DNA from: Candidatus Defluviibacterium haderslevense
GTDB taxonomy: Bacteria; Bacteroidota; Bacteroidia; Chitinophagales; Saprospiraceae
Direction: 5' to 3'
DNA: 64,000 nt
NCBI GenBank assembly: GCA_016712225.1
Contig: JADJRL010000003.1
Location: 1,997,501 to 2,061,500 of the forward strand
Shown: piece by piece, positions 44,305 through 53,460 of the stretch
Layout: every line of letters starts with the position of its first letter
Position numbering within the stretch: the stretch's first letter is position 1
Program-made: the position numbers and the translations under genes
Notes under the pieces: model-generated
The model's database searches: none
The model's input: the letters and a program-made list of their open reading frames with translations, nothing else
Told to the model about the DNA's origin: nothing

Positions 44305-45828
44305 TTATAAATGGCTGATTAAGTTTTGACCTGACATTTCAACGGGTTTAGGCAATTCCATTATGGCCAAAATGGTAGGAGCTATATCTCCTAAAATGCC
44401 ATCTTTAATCTTTATTTTTTTGTCATTTGTGATTGATATTATGGGTACAGGATTTTTAGAATGAGCTGTATTGGGTGAACCATCTTCATTGATCATGTAA
44501 TCAGCATTTCCATGATCAGCTAAAATAATAATCGAATAACCATGTGACTGAGCTAAGGGTATTAGTTGAGACAAACACTGATCTACTGTTTCTACAGCTT
44601 TGACGACTGCAGAAAATACACCCGTATGTCCAACCATATCTGCATTAGCATAATTCAAACATATAAAATCTGGTTGGTGATTATTGATATCTTTAATGAG
44701 CGCTTCAGTAAGGGGAATGGCACTCATCTCAGCTTGTAAGTCATAGGTTGCAACTTTTGGAGAGGGTACCAGGATTCTTCTTTCATTGGCAAACATTTTT
44801 TCTCTACCGCCACTAAAGAAAAAACTAACATGAGGATATTTTTCTGTTTCTGCAATTCTTAATTGATGGCCACCATATTTTGAAATCATTTCGCCTAAAG
44901 TATTCGAAAGATTTTGTTTTTCAAATAAAACTTGAATATGTTCAAAAGTTGAATCATATCGGGTCATGGTAATGTATTGTAAATTCATTTTGTGCATGCC
45001 ATACTCAATTACATCTTTTTGAGTAAGCACTTCGGATAATTGTCTTAAACGATCGGTACGAAAATTAAAACACAATACGCCATCATTAGGAGCGATCACC
45101 ATCTTATGGTTTTGCTCATTCAGGATGGTTATAGGTTCTATAAATTCATCTGTGATGTTTTGATTATAGCTATCAAGTATAGCGTCTTTTGGATTGTGGT
45201 AAGTGTTCCCGTTGGCTTGAGTTAATAATTGATATGCTTTGGCGGTACGCTCCCACCTATGATCACGATCCATTGCATAGTATCTTCCAATGATCGAAAT
45301 TATTTTGGTTTTTCTTCCTTCAATATATTGTTGTAGATCAGTTACAAAACCTAATCCTGATTTAGGATCAGTATCGCGACCATCCGTAATAGCATGGATA
45401 TATATTTGATTTAAATCACTGGATTCACAAATATCAATAAGTGCTTTTAAGTGATCTATATGACTGTGAACGCCGCCATCAGATACCAAGCCTATAAGAT
45501 GTAAGGGTTTAGCATTTGAACTACAATATGTAATCAATTCCTGCAAAACTCTATTGGATTTTAGTGATTGATCTTCAATGGATTTATTGATCATTACTAA
45601 ATCCTGATAGACTACTCTACCTGCACCTAAATTGAGATGACCTACTTCTGAATTACCCATTTGTCCCTCTGGAAGACCAACTTTCAACCCAAAAGTAGTT
45701 AACCGGGCGTTGGGAAAATCTTGCATTAGGCTATCAAAATAGGGTGTATTTGCTTGTTGAATGGCATCTGATTTTGGTACTGAGCCGATTCCCCAACCAT
45801 CTAATATAACAAGCATTGCTTTTTTCAT
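44305..45828 (-). CDS. gpmI: 2,3-bisphosphoglycerate-independent phosphoglycerate mutase
   Basis: 507-residue manganese-dependent glycolytic enzyme interconverting 3- and 2-phosphoglycerate. Metal and catalytic sites: LVILDGWGIG at the N terminus, phosphorylated Ser60 in MGNSEVGHLN, AITDGRDTDP, and NYANADMVGHTG and ILADHGNADYM near the C terminus. Complete. It heads the leftward run gpmI - Ig-like lipoprotein - lptB - two lipoproteins - esterase. Confidence 0.97.
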   Translation of the reverse strand: MKKAMLVILDGWGIGSVPKSDAIQQANTPYFDSLMQDFPNARLTTFGLKVGLPEGQMGNSEVGHLNLGAGRVVYQDLVMINKSIEDQSLKSNRVLQELITYCSSNAKPLHLIGLVSDGGVHSHIDHLKALIDICESSDLNQIYIHAITDGRDTDPKSGLGFVTDLQQYIEGRKTKIISIIGRYYAMDRDHRWERTAKAYQLLTQANGNTYHNPKDAILDSYNQNITDEFIEPITILNEQNHKMVIAPNDGVLCFNFRTDRLRQLSEVLTQKDVIEYGMHKMNLQYITMTRYDSTFEHIQVLFEKQNLSNTLGEMISKYGGHQLRIAETEKYPHVSFFFSGGREKMFANERRILVPSPKVATYDLQAEMSAIPLTEALIKDINNHQPDFICLNYANADMVGHTGVFSAVVKAVETVDQCLSQLIPLAQSHGYSIIILADHGNADYMINEDGSPNTAHSKNPVPIISITNDKKIKIKDGILGDIAPTILAIMELPKPVEMSGQNLISHL

Positions 45829-45944
45829 CTATTTGTAAGGTGTTTAAAAACTTAAAGTTCAGCTAATTTATTGAAATTAATGTAATTTTACTTTGTGGAT
45901 GGAACAGAATTGGTTCGTTGTTGGTTTAATGTAAAAAAAAGTAA

Positions 45945-46328
45945 ATGAAATTAATTTTCGTGATATTGTTAAATGTTCCAATGTTTCTTCTTTCGGCACA
46001 AGATAGATATTCGGCTTTTGATGCCATTGCCAAAGGAAATGTAAATGCATTGGCAAGTCAATTTGATAATCATATAGAACTTTGTTTTAATGGCAAAATT
46101 CAAATATTAGAAAAGGAAGCCGCTTCAAATGCTTTAAAGGGGTTTTTAGAGCAAAATCAACCGAAAACATGCACATCCATCCATAAGGGCTCATCAAAAT
46201 CTAATGAATCCCAATATTTAATCGGTCAATTAACAACGACCTCAGGTAAATTTTTTAGAGTTTATATTTACTTCGAAGACATAGATGGAAAAAGTATCAT
46301 ACAGGAATTACGAATAGATAAAGAATAA
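45945..46328 (+). CDS. DUF4783 family exported protein
   Basis: 127 residues: signal peptide (1-18, ending LLSAQ) and a compact NTF2-like alpha/beta domain beginning SAFDAIAKGNVNALASQFDN. I recognise it as DUF4783, a Bacteroidota family of unknown function. Short gene alone between gpmI (divergent) and cphB (convergent). Confidence 0.75.
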   Translation: MKLIFVILLNVPMFLLSAQDRYSAFDAIAKGNVNALASQFDNHIELCFNGKIQILEKEAASNALKGFLEQNQPKTCTSIHKGSSKSNESQYLIGQLTTTSGKFFRVYIYFEDIDGKSIIQELRIDKE

Positions 46329-46361
46329 GCACTCTTTTAGTTTTATGACAATAAATAGGGC

Positions 46362-47237
46362 TTAGTATCCCCATTTTTTAAGCTCTAACTCTGCTTCCAG
46401 AGGAAGAATTTCGAAACTTCTTTCTTTAATAGTGAATTGATCTCCAATCGCTAGCACATGTGTGGTCAAATTAGATAATGACATAGGTGTTCCAGGAGAT
46501 AAAATAGCTGATTTATTATGACTCAAATGACTCGGATCAAATAAAATAACCATTCCAGATCCAATAACTCGACATGCATTCCCATATTTGATAATAAGAC
46601 CTGTATCCTCTGCCAGACCTATGCCTAATAAAGATGGAAATTGAGCGACGGCTTCTGCTAGACGTCCAAAGCGCCCTCTTTGAATAAAATGAGAATCTAT
46701 GATAGCTTCAGGTAAAAAACCCATTCCCATATTCATTTTGACATTTCCTTTGAAAAGTGCTTCGGATACTGAACCCCCGGCAATCATTTCTTTGCTCATA
46801 CACATAGCTCCTGCACTAGTGCCAGCGATGACAAATTGAGTTTCAATAAGTTTTAATCTCAATAAATCATGCATTTTAGAGTTGGAAATAAATTTTATAA
46901 TCTGACTTTGGTCCCCACCAGAAAATAACAAACAATCGGCTTCTTCAATTAGGGTCAAATTTTTTTTTGAATCAGCTTCAGACCGTTTGCGGATGTCCAG
47001 AATGTGTAAATCATTACAGCCTAAGGCACTAAAAGCCATGTTATAGCTGTGGCCGACCTCTTTTGGAATTTTGGAAGCAGTAGTAATAACTACTATTTTT
47101 GAATTGATTCCTCCACTTTCCTTGACTATAGTAGAGAGAATTCCGTGCTTGATAAAATCTAATGAATACATTTCATTAAGACCCATTCCTTTATCCTCAT
47201 TTCCTCCTACTGGTATAAGTGTACCTTTATAATTCAC
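46362..47237 (-). CDS. cphB: cyanophycinase
   Basis: 291-residue serine peptidase of family S51 that cleaves cyanophycin to beta-Asp-Arg dipeptides. The nucleophile is Ser141 in IAGTSAGAMCMS, with FSGGDQSQ (105-112) and the His in IDSHFIQRGRFGRL. GTG start at 47235-47237, supported by a full promoter upstream. It is divergent from cphA with about 90 bp between them, so storage and release genes may share control. No signal peptide, consistent with intracellular granules. Confidence 0.94.
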   Translation of the reverse strand: MNYKGTLIPVGGNEDKGMGLNEMYSLDFIKHGILSTIVKESGGINSKIVVITTASKIPKEVGHSYNMAFSALGCNDLHILDIRKRSEADSKKNLTLIEEADCLLFSGGDQSQIIKFISNSKMHDLLRLKLIETQFVIAGTSAGAMCMSKEMIAGGSVSEALFKGNVKMNMGMGFLPEAIIDSHFIQRGRFGRLAEAVAQFPSLLGIGLAEDTGLIIKYGNACRVIGSGMVILFDPSHLSHNKSAILSPGTPMSLSNLTTHVLAIGDQFTIKERSFEILPLEAELELKKWGY

Positions 47238-47260
47238 AAATAATTGGTTTAAAACGACTG

Positions 47261-47290
47261 CAAAACTAAATATACTATTCAGCTTTCAAA
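47261..47290 (-). promoter_or_regulatory. promoter of cphB
   Basis: On the minus strand TTTG (47287-47290), 18-nt spacer, TAGTTTTG (47261-47268), ending 23 nt before the GTG start. Confidence 0.7.
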
Positions 47291-47327
47291 CTAAATTCTT
47301 ATTTTGACGGCTATAATTCAAAATGAA

Positions 47328-49991
47328 ATGAGGATAAGAGAAATCAACGTCATGCGAGGACCAAATTATTGGTCCATTAAGAGGCATAAACTTATTGTAA
47401 TGGTCCTTGATCTTGAAGAAATGGAAAGTCGGCCAACCCATGTTATTTCTGGGTTTTTGGATCGGATGAAGGCATTATTACCAGGAATGTACAGTCATAG
47501 ATGTTCTGTGGGAACTCCTGGTGGTTTTTATCAACGAGTCGAAGAAGGAACCTGGATGGGACATGTTATAGAACATGTAGCATTAGAGATTCAGTCACTG
47601 GCCGGTATGGAAGTTGGATTTGGTCGAACAAGAACTTATGGTGAAGATGGAGTATATCATGTGGTTTTTGATTATTTGGAAGAAAAGGTTGGAATTTATG
47701 CAGCAAAAGCAGCGGTACGTATCGTTCAGGCATTGATAGATAATGTAACTTATGATTTAACTGAGGACATCCAAGAAATGCGGGAATTAAGAGAATCCAG
47801 TCGCTTAGGCCCAAGCACTGGTTCAATCATTGAAGAAGCTGAAGCTCGAGGTATACCTTGGATAAGATTAAATAAATATAGTTTATGCCAATTGGGATAT
47901 GGTCGCAATCAACGAAGAGTTCAGGCCACAGTAACAAGCCAAACCTCAAATATAGGAGTTGAAATCGCAGGGGATAAAGAAGATACCAAATATTTACTCA
48001 CACAGGCACAAATTCCGGTTCCTAAAGGTGAAATTATCCGAACCGAAGCTGGACTGATTTCTGCCATTGAAGATCAACAATATCCCATAGTTATAAAACC
48101 AATTAACGGAAACCATGGCCGGGGAGTAACTACTAACATTCAAAATTGGGCTCAGGCCATTGAAGCATTTAACCTTGCAAAGAGGATTTCCCCTTCCGTA
48201 ATAGTAGAACAATTTATTACAGGTGAAGATTATAGAATACTTGTGATTAATCACAAAATGGTGGCTGCGGCAAAACGATTGCCGGCTCAAGTTATAGGAG
48301 ATGGTAAACAAACCATACAGGAGCTGATTGATCAAGTTAATCAGGATCCAAGACGGGGTTTTGGACATGAGAAAGTTTTGACTAGTATTACCATTGACGA
48401 TATTACTCGCAAGTTGCTCGAATTAAAACAATATACTTTGGAAACTATCATTACCAAAGGAGAAATTTTAGTTCTTAAGGATACAGCCAATTTATCTACC
48501 GGTGGGACGTCTGTTGATGTTACTGATATTGTTCACCCTTCAATTGTATTTATGTCTGAACGCATATCCAGAATTGTTGGATTAGACATTTGTGGTATTG
48601 ATTTTCTTTCCAAAGATATCAGTAAGGCTATTACAGAGGTTGGGGGTGCGGTGATTGAAGTGAATGCCGGCCCGGGATTTAGAATGCATTTAGCACCTGA
48701 GAAAGGACTTCCGAGGAATGTTGCTGCCCCCGTAATTGATATGCTTTATCCTCCTGGTACACCATCGCGTATACCTATAATAGCGGTTACAGGAACCAAT
48801 GGAAAAACTACAACGACCAGATTGTTAGCACATATGGTTAAAATGATGGGCTTTAATGTGGGATACACAACAACAGATGGAGTTTATGTACAAAATCATT
48901 TATTGATGCATGGAGACTGTTCTGGACCGGGCAGTGCAGAATTTGTTTTAAAAGATCCCACAGTAAATTTTGGAGTATTTGAGACTGCACGTGGGGGGAT
49001 ATTAAGAGCAGGTCTGGGATTTAAGAATTGCGATATTGCTATTGTCACTAATGTTGCTCCGGATCATTTAGGATTAAAAGGAATTCATACTGTTGAACAA
49101 TTAGCCAAAGTTAAAGCCGTGGTTGTAGAATCAGTAAGTCCTCAGGGATATGCCATCTTAAATGCAGATGATGATTTGGTTTATGGTATGCGTGAAAAAG
49201 CAACTTGTAAAATTGCACTTTTTTCAATGGATGAGTCCAATCCAAGAATTAAAAAACATATGCGTGAAGGCGGGTTGTCTGCGATATATGAAGACGGATT
49301 TATAACCATATGTAAGGGAGAATGGAAACTGAGATTAATCAAAGCGGTAAATGTCCCATTGACTTTTGGTGGTAAAGCCACCTTTATGATCCAAAACGTC
49401 CTTCCGGCCGCTTTAGCAGGATATATCAATGGATTTGAATTAGATGATATAAGTTCTAGTTTAGAGACCTTTATTCCATCACCGGCCCAAACCCCTGGAA
49501 GGTTGAATTTTTTCAATTTCAAACATTTCGATGTTATACTGGATTATGCCCATAATCAAGCTGGAATGTCCGCATTGAAAAACTTTATAGATAAAATGGA
49601 TGGTAAACCGAAGGTGGGTATTATTGCGGGAATAGGAGATCGGAGGGTGGAGGATAATGAAGGAATAGGCTATGTGGCCAGTACTATGTTTGATGAAATC
49701 ATCATTCGGCAAGATAGAAATTTGAGGGGGAGAACCAATACAGAGCTTAACCAAATGATCATAAAAGGAATTCATGAGCACGATCCCAATAAACCCATTC
49801 AGGTGATTTCAAATGAAACAGAGGCTATCCAATATGCTTTAGAAAATGCTAAGCCAGGTTCCCTGATTGTCATATGCAGTGACGTTGTAACTGAAGCACT
49901 GGCTTTGGTACAGAAATATAAGGAAGAAGAAGCCAGTCGATTTTATGGATTCAAGAGGGAGGACATACCCAATATGCAGTCCAATCATTAG
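47328..49991 (+). CDS. cphA: cyanophycin synthetase
   Basis: 887-residue enzyme that builds the Asp-Arg polymer cyanophycin without ribosomes, using ATP. An N-terminal domain (about 1-160) is followed by an ATP-grasp domain (about 200-480, with VIKPINGNHGRGVT) and a Mur-ligase-like domain starting at the P-loop VTGTNGKTTTTRLL (about 485-498), with DYAHNQAGM further on. The ATG at 47328 is preferred over an in-frame TTG 24 nt upstream because homologues start MRIREINVMRGPNYWS-like and TATTTTG just before looks like a degenerate -7 box. Length fits CphA1. Confidence 0.95.
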   Translation: MRIREINVMRGPNYWSIKRHKLIVMVLDLEEMESRPTHVISGFLDRMKALLPGMYSHRCSVGTPGGFYQRVEEGTWMGHVIEHVALEIQSLAGMEVGFGRTRTYGEDGVYHVVFDYLEEKVGIYAAKAAVRIVQALIDNVTYDLTEDIQEMRELRESSRLGPSTGSIIEEAEARGIPWIRLNKYSLCQLGYGRNQRRVQATVTSQTSNIGVEIAGDKEDTKYLLTQAQIPVPKGEIIRTEAGLISAIEDQQYPIVIKPINGNHGRGVTTNIQNWAQAIEAFNLAKRISPSVIVEQFITGEDYRILVINHKMVAAAKRLPAQVIGDGKQTIQELIDQVNQDPRRGFGHEKVLTSITIDDITRKLLELKQYTLETIITKGEILVLKDTANLSTGGTSVDVTDIVHPSIVFMSERISRIVGLDICGIDFLSKDISKAITEVGGAVIEVNAGPGFRMHLAPEKGLPRNVAAPVIDMLYPPGTPSRIPIIAVTGTNGKTTTTRLLAHMVKMMGFNVGYTTTDGVYVQNHLLMHGDCSGPGSAEFVLKDPTVNFGVFETARGGILRAGLGFKNCDIAIVTNVAPDHLGLKGIHTVEQLAKVKAVVVESVSPQGYAILNADDDLVYGMREKATCKIALFSMDESNPRIKKHMREGGLSAIYEDGFITICKGEWKLRLIKAVNVPLTFGGKATFMIQNVLPAALAGYINGFELDDISSSLETFIPSPAQTPGRLNFFNFKHFDVILDYAHNQAGMSALKNFIDKMDGKPKVGIIAGIGDRRVEDNEGIGYVASTMFDEIIIRQDRNLRGRTNTELNQMIIKGIHEHDPNKPIQVISNETEAIQYALENAKPGSLIVICSDVVTEALALVQKYKEEEASRFYGFKREDIPNMQSNH

Positions 49992-50193
49992 TTTAAAAAT
50001 ACTATAAAATGATATTGAATAAAGTGAGCAGTATTGATTGATTCCACAAAAAATTAGTATTTTTTAATTATTAAGCATTCATTATTCATTATATATTGTA
50101 AATTACAAACTTACATATGTATTTTATTATGTATATAAATTTATTTTATTTAAAAATTTATTTTAATCCTCAATAATTATTAAATATTAGTTA

Positions 50194-50201
50194 TACTTTT
50201 G
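50194..50201 (+). promoter_or_regulatory. -7 box (TACTTTTG) of the haloperoxidase-like gene
   Basis: Exact TAnnTTTG, 48 nt upstream of the ATG at 50250, in otherwise very AT-rich DNA (50000-50249) where nothing else is seen. Confidence 0.6.
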
Positions 50202-50249
50202 TGCTCAATTCAATAAGTCTATTAATCAATCAAGCAAAATATTTAAATA

Positions 50250-51638
50250 ATGAAGGCAATTTTGAAACTTTTACTTCCCGTTGGTATTATAGGGATGTTA
50301 ATTATTTCTTCATGTACAGGTCCGGTTATTCCCATTGAGTATCCACATGTAGCAAATTACACCAATGAATCCATATACAAATGGAATGAATTGTTTTTAC
50401 AAATAGAACGTTATGCTAAAGGTTACCGGCCAGGTCCAGCTCCAAGAGCTTTGGGTTATATGGGTTTAAGTGCGTATGAAGCATGTGCTCCGGGTATGGT
50501 TGATTACAAATCTATTGCAAGCAGATATATCGGCTTGGATTTACCCACTCTAAAACAAGATAAATCGATTTATTGGCCGGAAGTTGTCAATGCATCATAT
50601 GCATATTTAATGCGAAGATTTTTTGAAAAAACATCTTTTACCGATGGAATTACCAATCAAAATATGATTGATCGGATCAATTCATTAGAAAATGAATTGG
50701 AAGCTAAATACCTACAATTATCCAATGAAGTTAATTTAAACAATTCAAAAGCTTGGGGTCAGGATGTGGCACGTGCTGTTTGGGCATGGTCCGCTACTGA
50801 TGTTTATGGACATGAAGCCTATTTAAATCCACAGCCTATTGATTACACACCACCAGTTGGTGATGGATTATGGGTACAGACACAACCAGGAGATGGAGGG
50901 AGAGCTATGTTTCCAAGATGGGGAAATGTAAGACTTTTAGGAACTAAAACCATTCAGGATTTGAAAGTGAAACCTCCATATTGGACAAATAATTCAGATC
51001 CTAATTCGGTAATTTATAATCAAGCAAAAGAAGTTATAGCATTAAATCAAGAGACAAAGGATCACCCTCAGGAAGAATTTGCTCATATTGCTCAATTTTG
51101 GAGTGATGATAGAGTAGGTATGACGTTTAGTCCACCTTCTAGATTATTAGCCATTGCGGATCAATTGTATCTATTGGAACAAGTTAATTTGGAAACAGCT
51201 GTCGCGGTTAATGCTCAATTAGGGCTTGCATTAAATGATGCTTCAGTAGCATGCTGGTATAATAAATATGTATATAATGTCGAAAGGCCAGTAACTTATA
51301 TTAATCGTAATATTGATCCCAACTGGACTGTGGGTTGGCTTGGATTTACACCTGCCTTTCCTGCATATCCATCTGGTCATTCTACTTTTGGCGGTACTGG
51401 TTCGAGAATATTGGCCAATGCTTTTATAGATAATACTCAATTCACAGATAGATGTCATGAAGGCAGAACAGATTTCTTAGGAGCACCTAGGACATATGGT
51501 TTGATTACAAAATCAGGAATTGAAAATGCTCTTAGTAGAATTCCATTGGGTGTGCATTTTAGAATGGATTGTGATACAGGTTTAGATTTAGGTGAAAAAG
51601 TAGCACAAAGTATTTTGGATTTAGACTGGACAAAATAA
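50250..51638 (+). CDS. vanadium-haloperoxidase-like PAP2 lipoprotein
   Basis: 462-residue exported protein, lipobox IISSC (Cys22). The vanadate/phosphate pocket of the vanadium haloperoxidase / type 2 phosphatidic acid phosphatase superfamily is complete: Lys339 and Arg346 (KYVYNVERP), Ser375-Gly376-His377 (PSGHS), Arg430 and the axial His436 with Asp440 (SRIPLGVHFRMD). Whether it oxidises halide or acts as an acid phosphatase cannot be decided from motif alone. Outer-membrane or periplasmic surface location is inferred from the lipobox. Flanked by its own promoter and a strong terminator. Confidence 0.9.
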   Translation: MKAILKLLLPVGIIGMLIISSCTGPVIPIEYPHVANYTNESIYKWNELFLQIERYAKGYRPGPAPRALGYMGLSAYEACAPGMVDYKSIASRYIGLDLPTLKQDKSIYWPEVVNASYAYLMRRFFEKTSFTDGITNQNMIDRINSLENELEAKYLQLSNEVNLNNSKAWGQDVARAVWAWSATDVYGHEAYLNPQPIDYTPPVGDGLWVQTQPGDGGRAMFPRWGNVRLLGTKTIQDLKVKPPYWTNNSDPNSVIYNQAKEVIALNQETKDHPQEEFAHIAQFWSDDRVGMTFSPPSRLLAIADQLYLLEQVNLETAVAVNAQLGLALNDASVACWYNKYVYNVERPVTYINRNIDPNWTVGWLGFTPAFPAYPSGHSTFGGTGSRILANAFIDNTQFTDRCHEGRTDFLGAPRTYGLITKSGIENALSRIPLGVHFRMDCDTGLDLGEKVAQSILDLDWTK

Positions 51639-51660
51639 AATTAGATTAAAAGATAAAATA

Positions 51661-51695
51661 AATGGGTAAGATGAAAGTTTTACCCATTTTTTTTT
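51661..51695 (+). terminator. rho-independent terminator of the haloperoxidase-like gene
   Basis: AATGGGTAA (51661-51669) pairs perfectly with TTACCCATT (51680-51688), 10-nt loop, running into nine T (51687-51695). Confidence 0.93.
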
Positions 51696-51788
51696 GCCAA
51701 AAATTCAAATTAAAGCACAAATAGATGATCCATAGGAAACAATAATAATTGCTTCTAAATTAATTTATTAAAAATAATCGTCAATAAA

Positions 51789-51820
51789 TTTGCGCAACTC
51801 AAAAGTTGCATATATATTTG
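51789..51820 (+). promoter_or_regulatory. promoter of the arsR-AHSA1 pair
   Basis: TTTG (51789-51792), 20-nt spacer, TATATTTG (51813-51820), 33 nt before the ATG at 51854; both elements match the Bacteroidota consensus. Confidence 0.8.
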
Positions 51821-51835
51821 CAACCTTAAAGTTGC
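51794..51835. promoter_or_regulatory. tandem inverted-repeat operators over the arsR promoter
   Basis: Two 16-bp dyads: GCAACTCAAAAGTTGC (51794-51809, arms perfect) and GCAACCTTAAAGTTGC (51820-51835, one mismatched pair), centres 26 bp apart. The first fills the -33/-7 spacer, the second begins on the last base of the -7 box, so a bound dimer at either would block polymerase. Autorepression by the adjacent ArsR-type protein is the obvious reading. Confidence 0.8.
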
Positions 51836-51853
51836 GTAATTGATTTTTTTAAA

Positions 51854-52165
51854 ATGAAACAAGACCTATTCCAAGCCATAGCTGACCCAACACGAAGGGC
51901 AATTTTGGCACTCATTGCAATTCAAGCTTTAACACCAGGAGCAATGGCCGAACAATTTGATATGAGCCGACAAGCAGTATCAAAACATATTAAAGTATTG
52001 CAAGAATGTGATTTGATAAAACCAGAGCAATCTGGTAGAGAAATTTATTATCACTTTAATCCAAAAAAAATGCAGGAATTAGACATTTGGTTGAGCCAAT
52101 TTAGAAAAAATTGGGAAACCCAGTTTAACCAACTTGACCTTTTATTATCAAACATTAAAAAATAA
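51854..52165 (+). CDS. ArsR-family winged-helix repressor
   Basis: 103-residue HTH regulator (QAIADPTRRAILALIAIQAL, then LTPGAMAEQFDMSRQAVSKHIKVL recognition region and GREIYYHF wing). It lacks the cysteine pair ELCVCDL that metal-sensing ArsR/SmtB proteins use, so it belongs to the non-metal subgroup usually paired with an AHSA1 gene. The two dyads over its promoter are probable self-binding sites. 5 nt separate it from the next gene. Confidence 0.9.
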   Translation: MKQDLFQAIADPTRRAILALIAIQALTPGAMAEQFDMSRQAVSKHIKVLQECDLIKPEQSGREIYYHFNPKKMQELDIWLSQFRKNWETQFNQLDLLLSNIKK

Positions 52166-52170
52166 AATAA

Positions 52171-52704
52171 ATGACTAACCAATTACTATTTGATTTTAAA
52201 GCTGATAAAACAGCAAAAAAAGTTATTATAACCAGAGAATTTGATGCTGAACTTACGCTGGTGTGGGATGCTTTTACCAAGCAAGAACTCCTTGACCAAT
52301 GGACAGCACCAGCACCATGGGTAGCTAAAACCAAATATATGAATTTTGAAGTTGGTGGAAAAAGGTTCTATGCCATGGTAAGCCCTGATGGAATAGAGCG
52401 TTGGTCGATACAGCGGTATACGTCAATAACGCCAAAAACCAATTTTAAAATGTACAATGCCTTTGCTGACAAAGATGAAAATCCAGAATTACCGGGATCT
52501 GAATGGGATTACCAATTCAGTGAACAAAATGCTCGCATACATAATCATGTCAGCAGACCTATAACCAAAGTGGTCATAACTATTTATAACGAATCCTTTG
52601 AACGTATGGAGAAATTGCTAGAAGGCTTCCAACAAGGATATACGATGACATTAAATATGTTAGAAAATTTATTGGCAGATTTATCGAAACCACAATTAAA
52701 ATAA
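52171..52704 (+). CDS. SRPBCC/AHSA1 domain protein
   Basis: 177-residue START-like hydrophobic-pocket protein (ITREFDAELTLVWDAFTKQELLDQW, GGKRFYAMVSPDG, and C-terminal helix EKLLEGFQQGYTMTLNMLENL). AHSA1 members in bacteria bind small hydrophobic ligands and are often co-encoded with ArsR-type repressors, as here. Ligand unknown; it may titrate or present an effector, which is inference. Confidence 0.88.
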   Translation: MTNQLLFDFKADKTAKKVIITREFDAELTLVWDAFTKQELLDQWTAPAPWVAKTKYMNFEVGGKRFYAMVSPDGIERWSIQRYTSITPKTNFKMYNAFADKDENPELPGSEWDYQFSEQNARIHNHVSRPITKVVITIYNESFERMEKLLEGFQQGYTMTLNMLENLLADLSKPQLK

Positions 52705-52774
52705 ATCAATAAAATGATGAAGTCAATAAGAAAATAGAACTTTTAAACGACCATTAATTGGCATCAATATTATT

Positions 52775-53233
52775 ATGGATACAAACGTGCAAGAACAAAT
52801 CAAAGCCTATATTAACAGCCAGGCGGAACCGAAACGCAGTGAAATGGAAGAGCTGCATACTATCATCATGAAAGTCATGCCAGGATGTAAATTATGGTTT
52901 TTAGATGGAAAAAACAGCGAAAATAAAACGGTCTCTAATCCCAATATAGGATATGGATCATACACTATAAATTATGCTACAGTAAGCCCGAATGATGGAG
53001 CAAAAACCAGAGAGTTTTATCAAATTGGTTTAAGTGCAAATACAGTCGGAATTTCAGTATACATAATGGGTATTGAAGATAAGACCTATTTAGCCAAAAC
53101 ATTTGGGCAAAAAATAGGGAAGGCAAGCGTAACTGGTTATTGTATTAAGTTTAAAAGGCTTAAGGATATAAACATTGAAATTCTTAAGGAGGCAATCCTA
53201 TTTGGAATTAATTACCATCAAGAAAAAAACTAA
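52775..53233 (+). CDS. DUF1801 domain protein
   Basis: 152 residues resembling the DUF1801 (YdhG-like) family: N-terminal helix EQIKAYINSQAEPKRSEMEELHTIIMKVMPG, then a beta-rich core and ISVYIMG motif. No catalytic residue known. It starts 70 nt after the AHSA1 gene on the same strand and may belong to that operon; DUF1801 and AHSA1 genes often travel together in Bacteroidota. Confidence 0.75.
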   Translation: MDTNVQEQIKAYINSQAEPKRSEMEELHTIIMKVMPGCKLWFLDGKNSENKTVSNPNIGYGSYTINYATVSPNDGAKTREFYQIGLSANTVGISVYIMGIEDKTYLAKTFGQKIGKASVTGYCIKFKRLKDINIEILKEAILFGINYHQEKN

Positions 53234-53429
53234 ACGTGCGAAGGAGTTAATTTGTAATAACAGTGTTCTCCAGTAAATAACCAATAATACTATAGCAGAA
53301 GGCTTTGTGGTACGATTTATTTTTTATTCATCAAGCTCAAGTAGTTAGAACTTTTTTCATGTTTTAAGTTACTTGACAATATATTTGTAGAGTAAAAACA
53401 TAAGGTCAATAGTGTGGATAATTTTTTAT

Positions 53430-53437
53430 TACATTTG
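53430..53437 (+). promoter_or_regulatory. candidate -7 box of the HEAT-repeat gene (TACATTTG)
   Basis: TAnnTTTG 23 nt before the ATG at 53461. A second exact match, TATATTTG at 53380-53387, lies 50 nt further upstream and could serve instead. Confidence 0.45.
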
Positions 53438-53460
53438 AAGAAAATTCATATGTTTAAACT

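Noticed and set aside
51854..52165. Metal-sensing ArsR repressor
   Set aside because: The cysteine motif of metal sensors is absent and the neighbour is AHSA1, not a metal pump.
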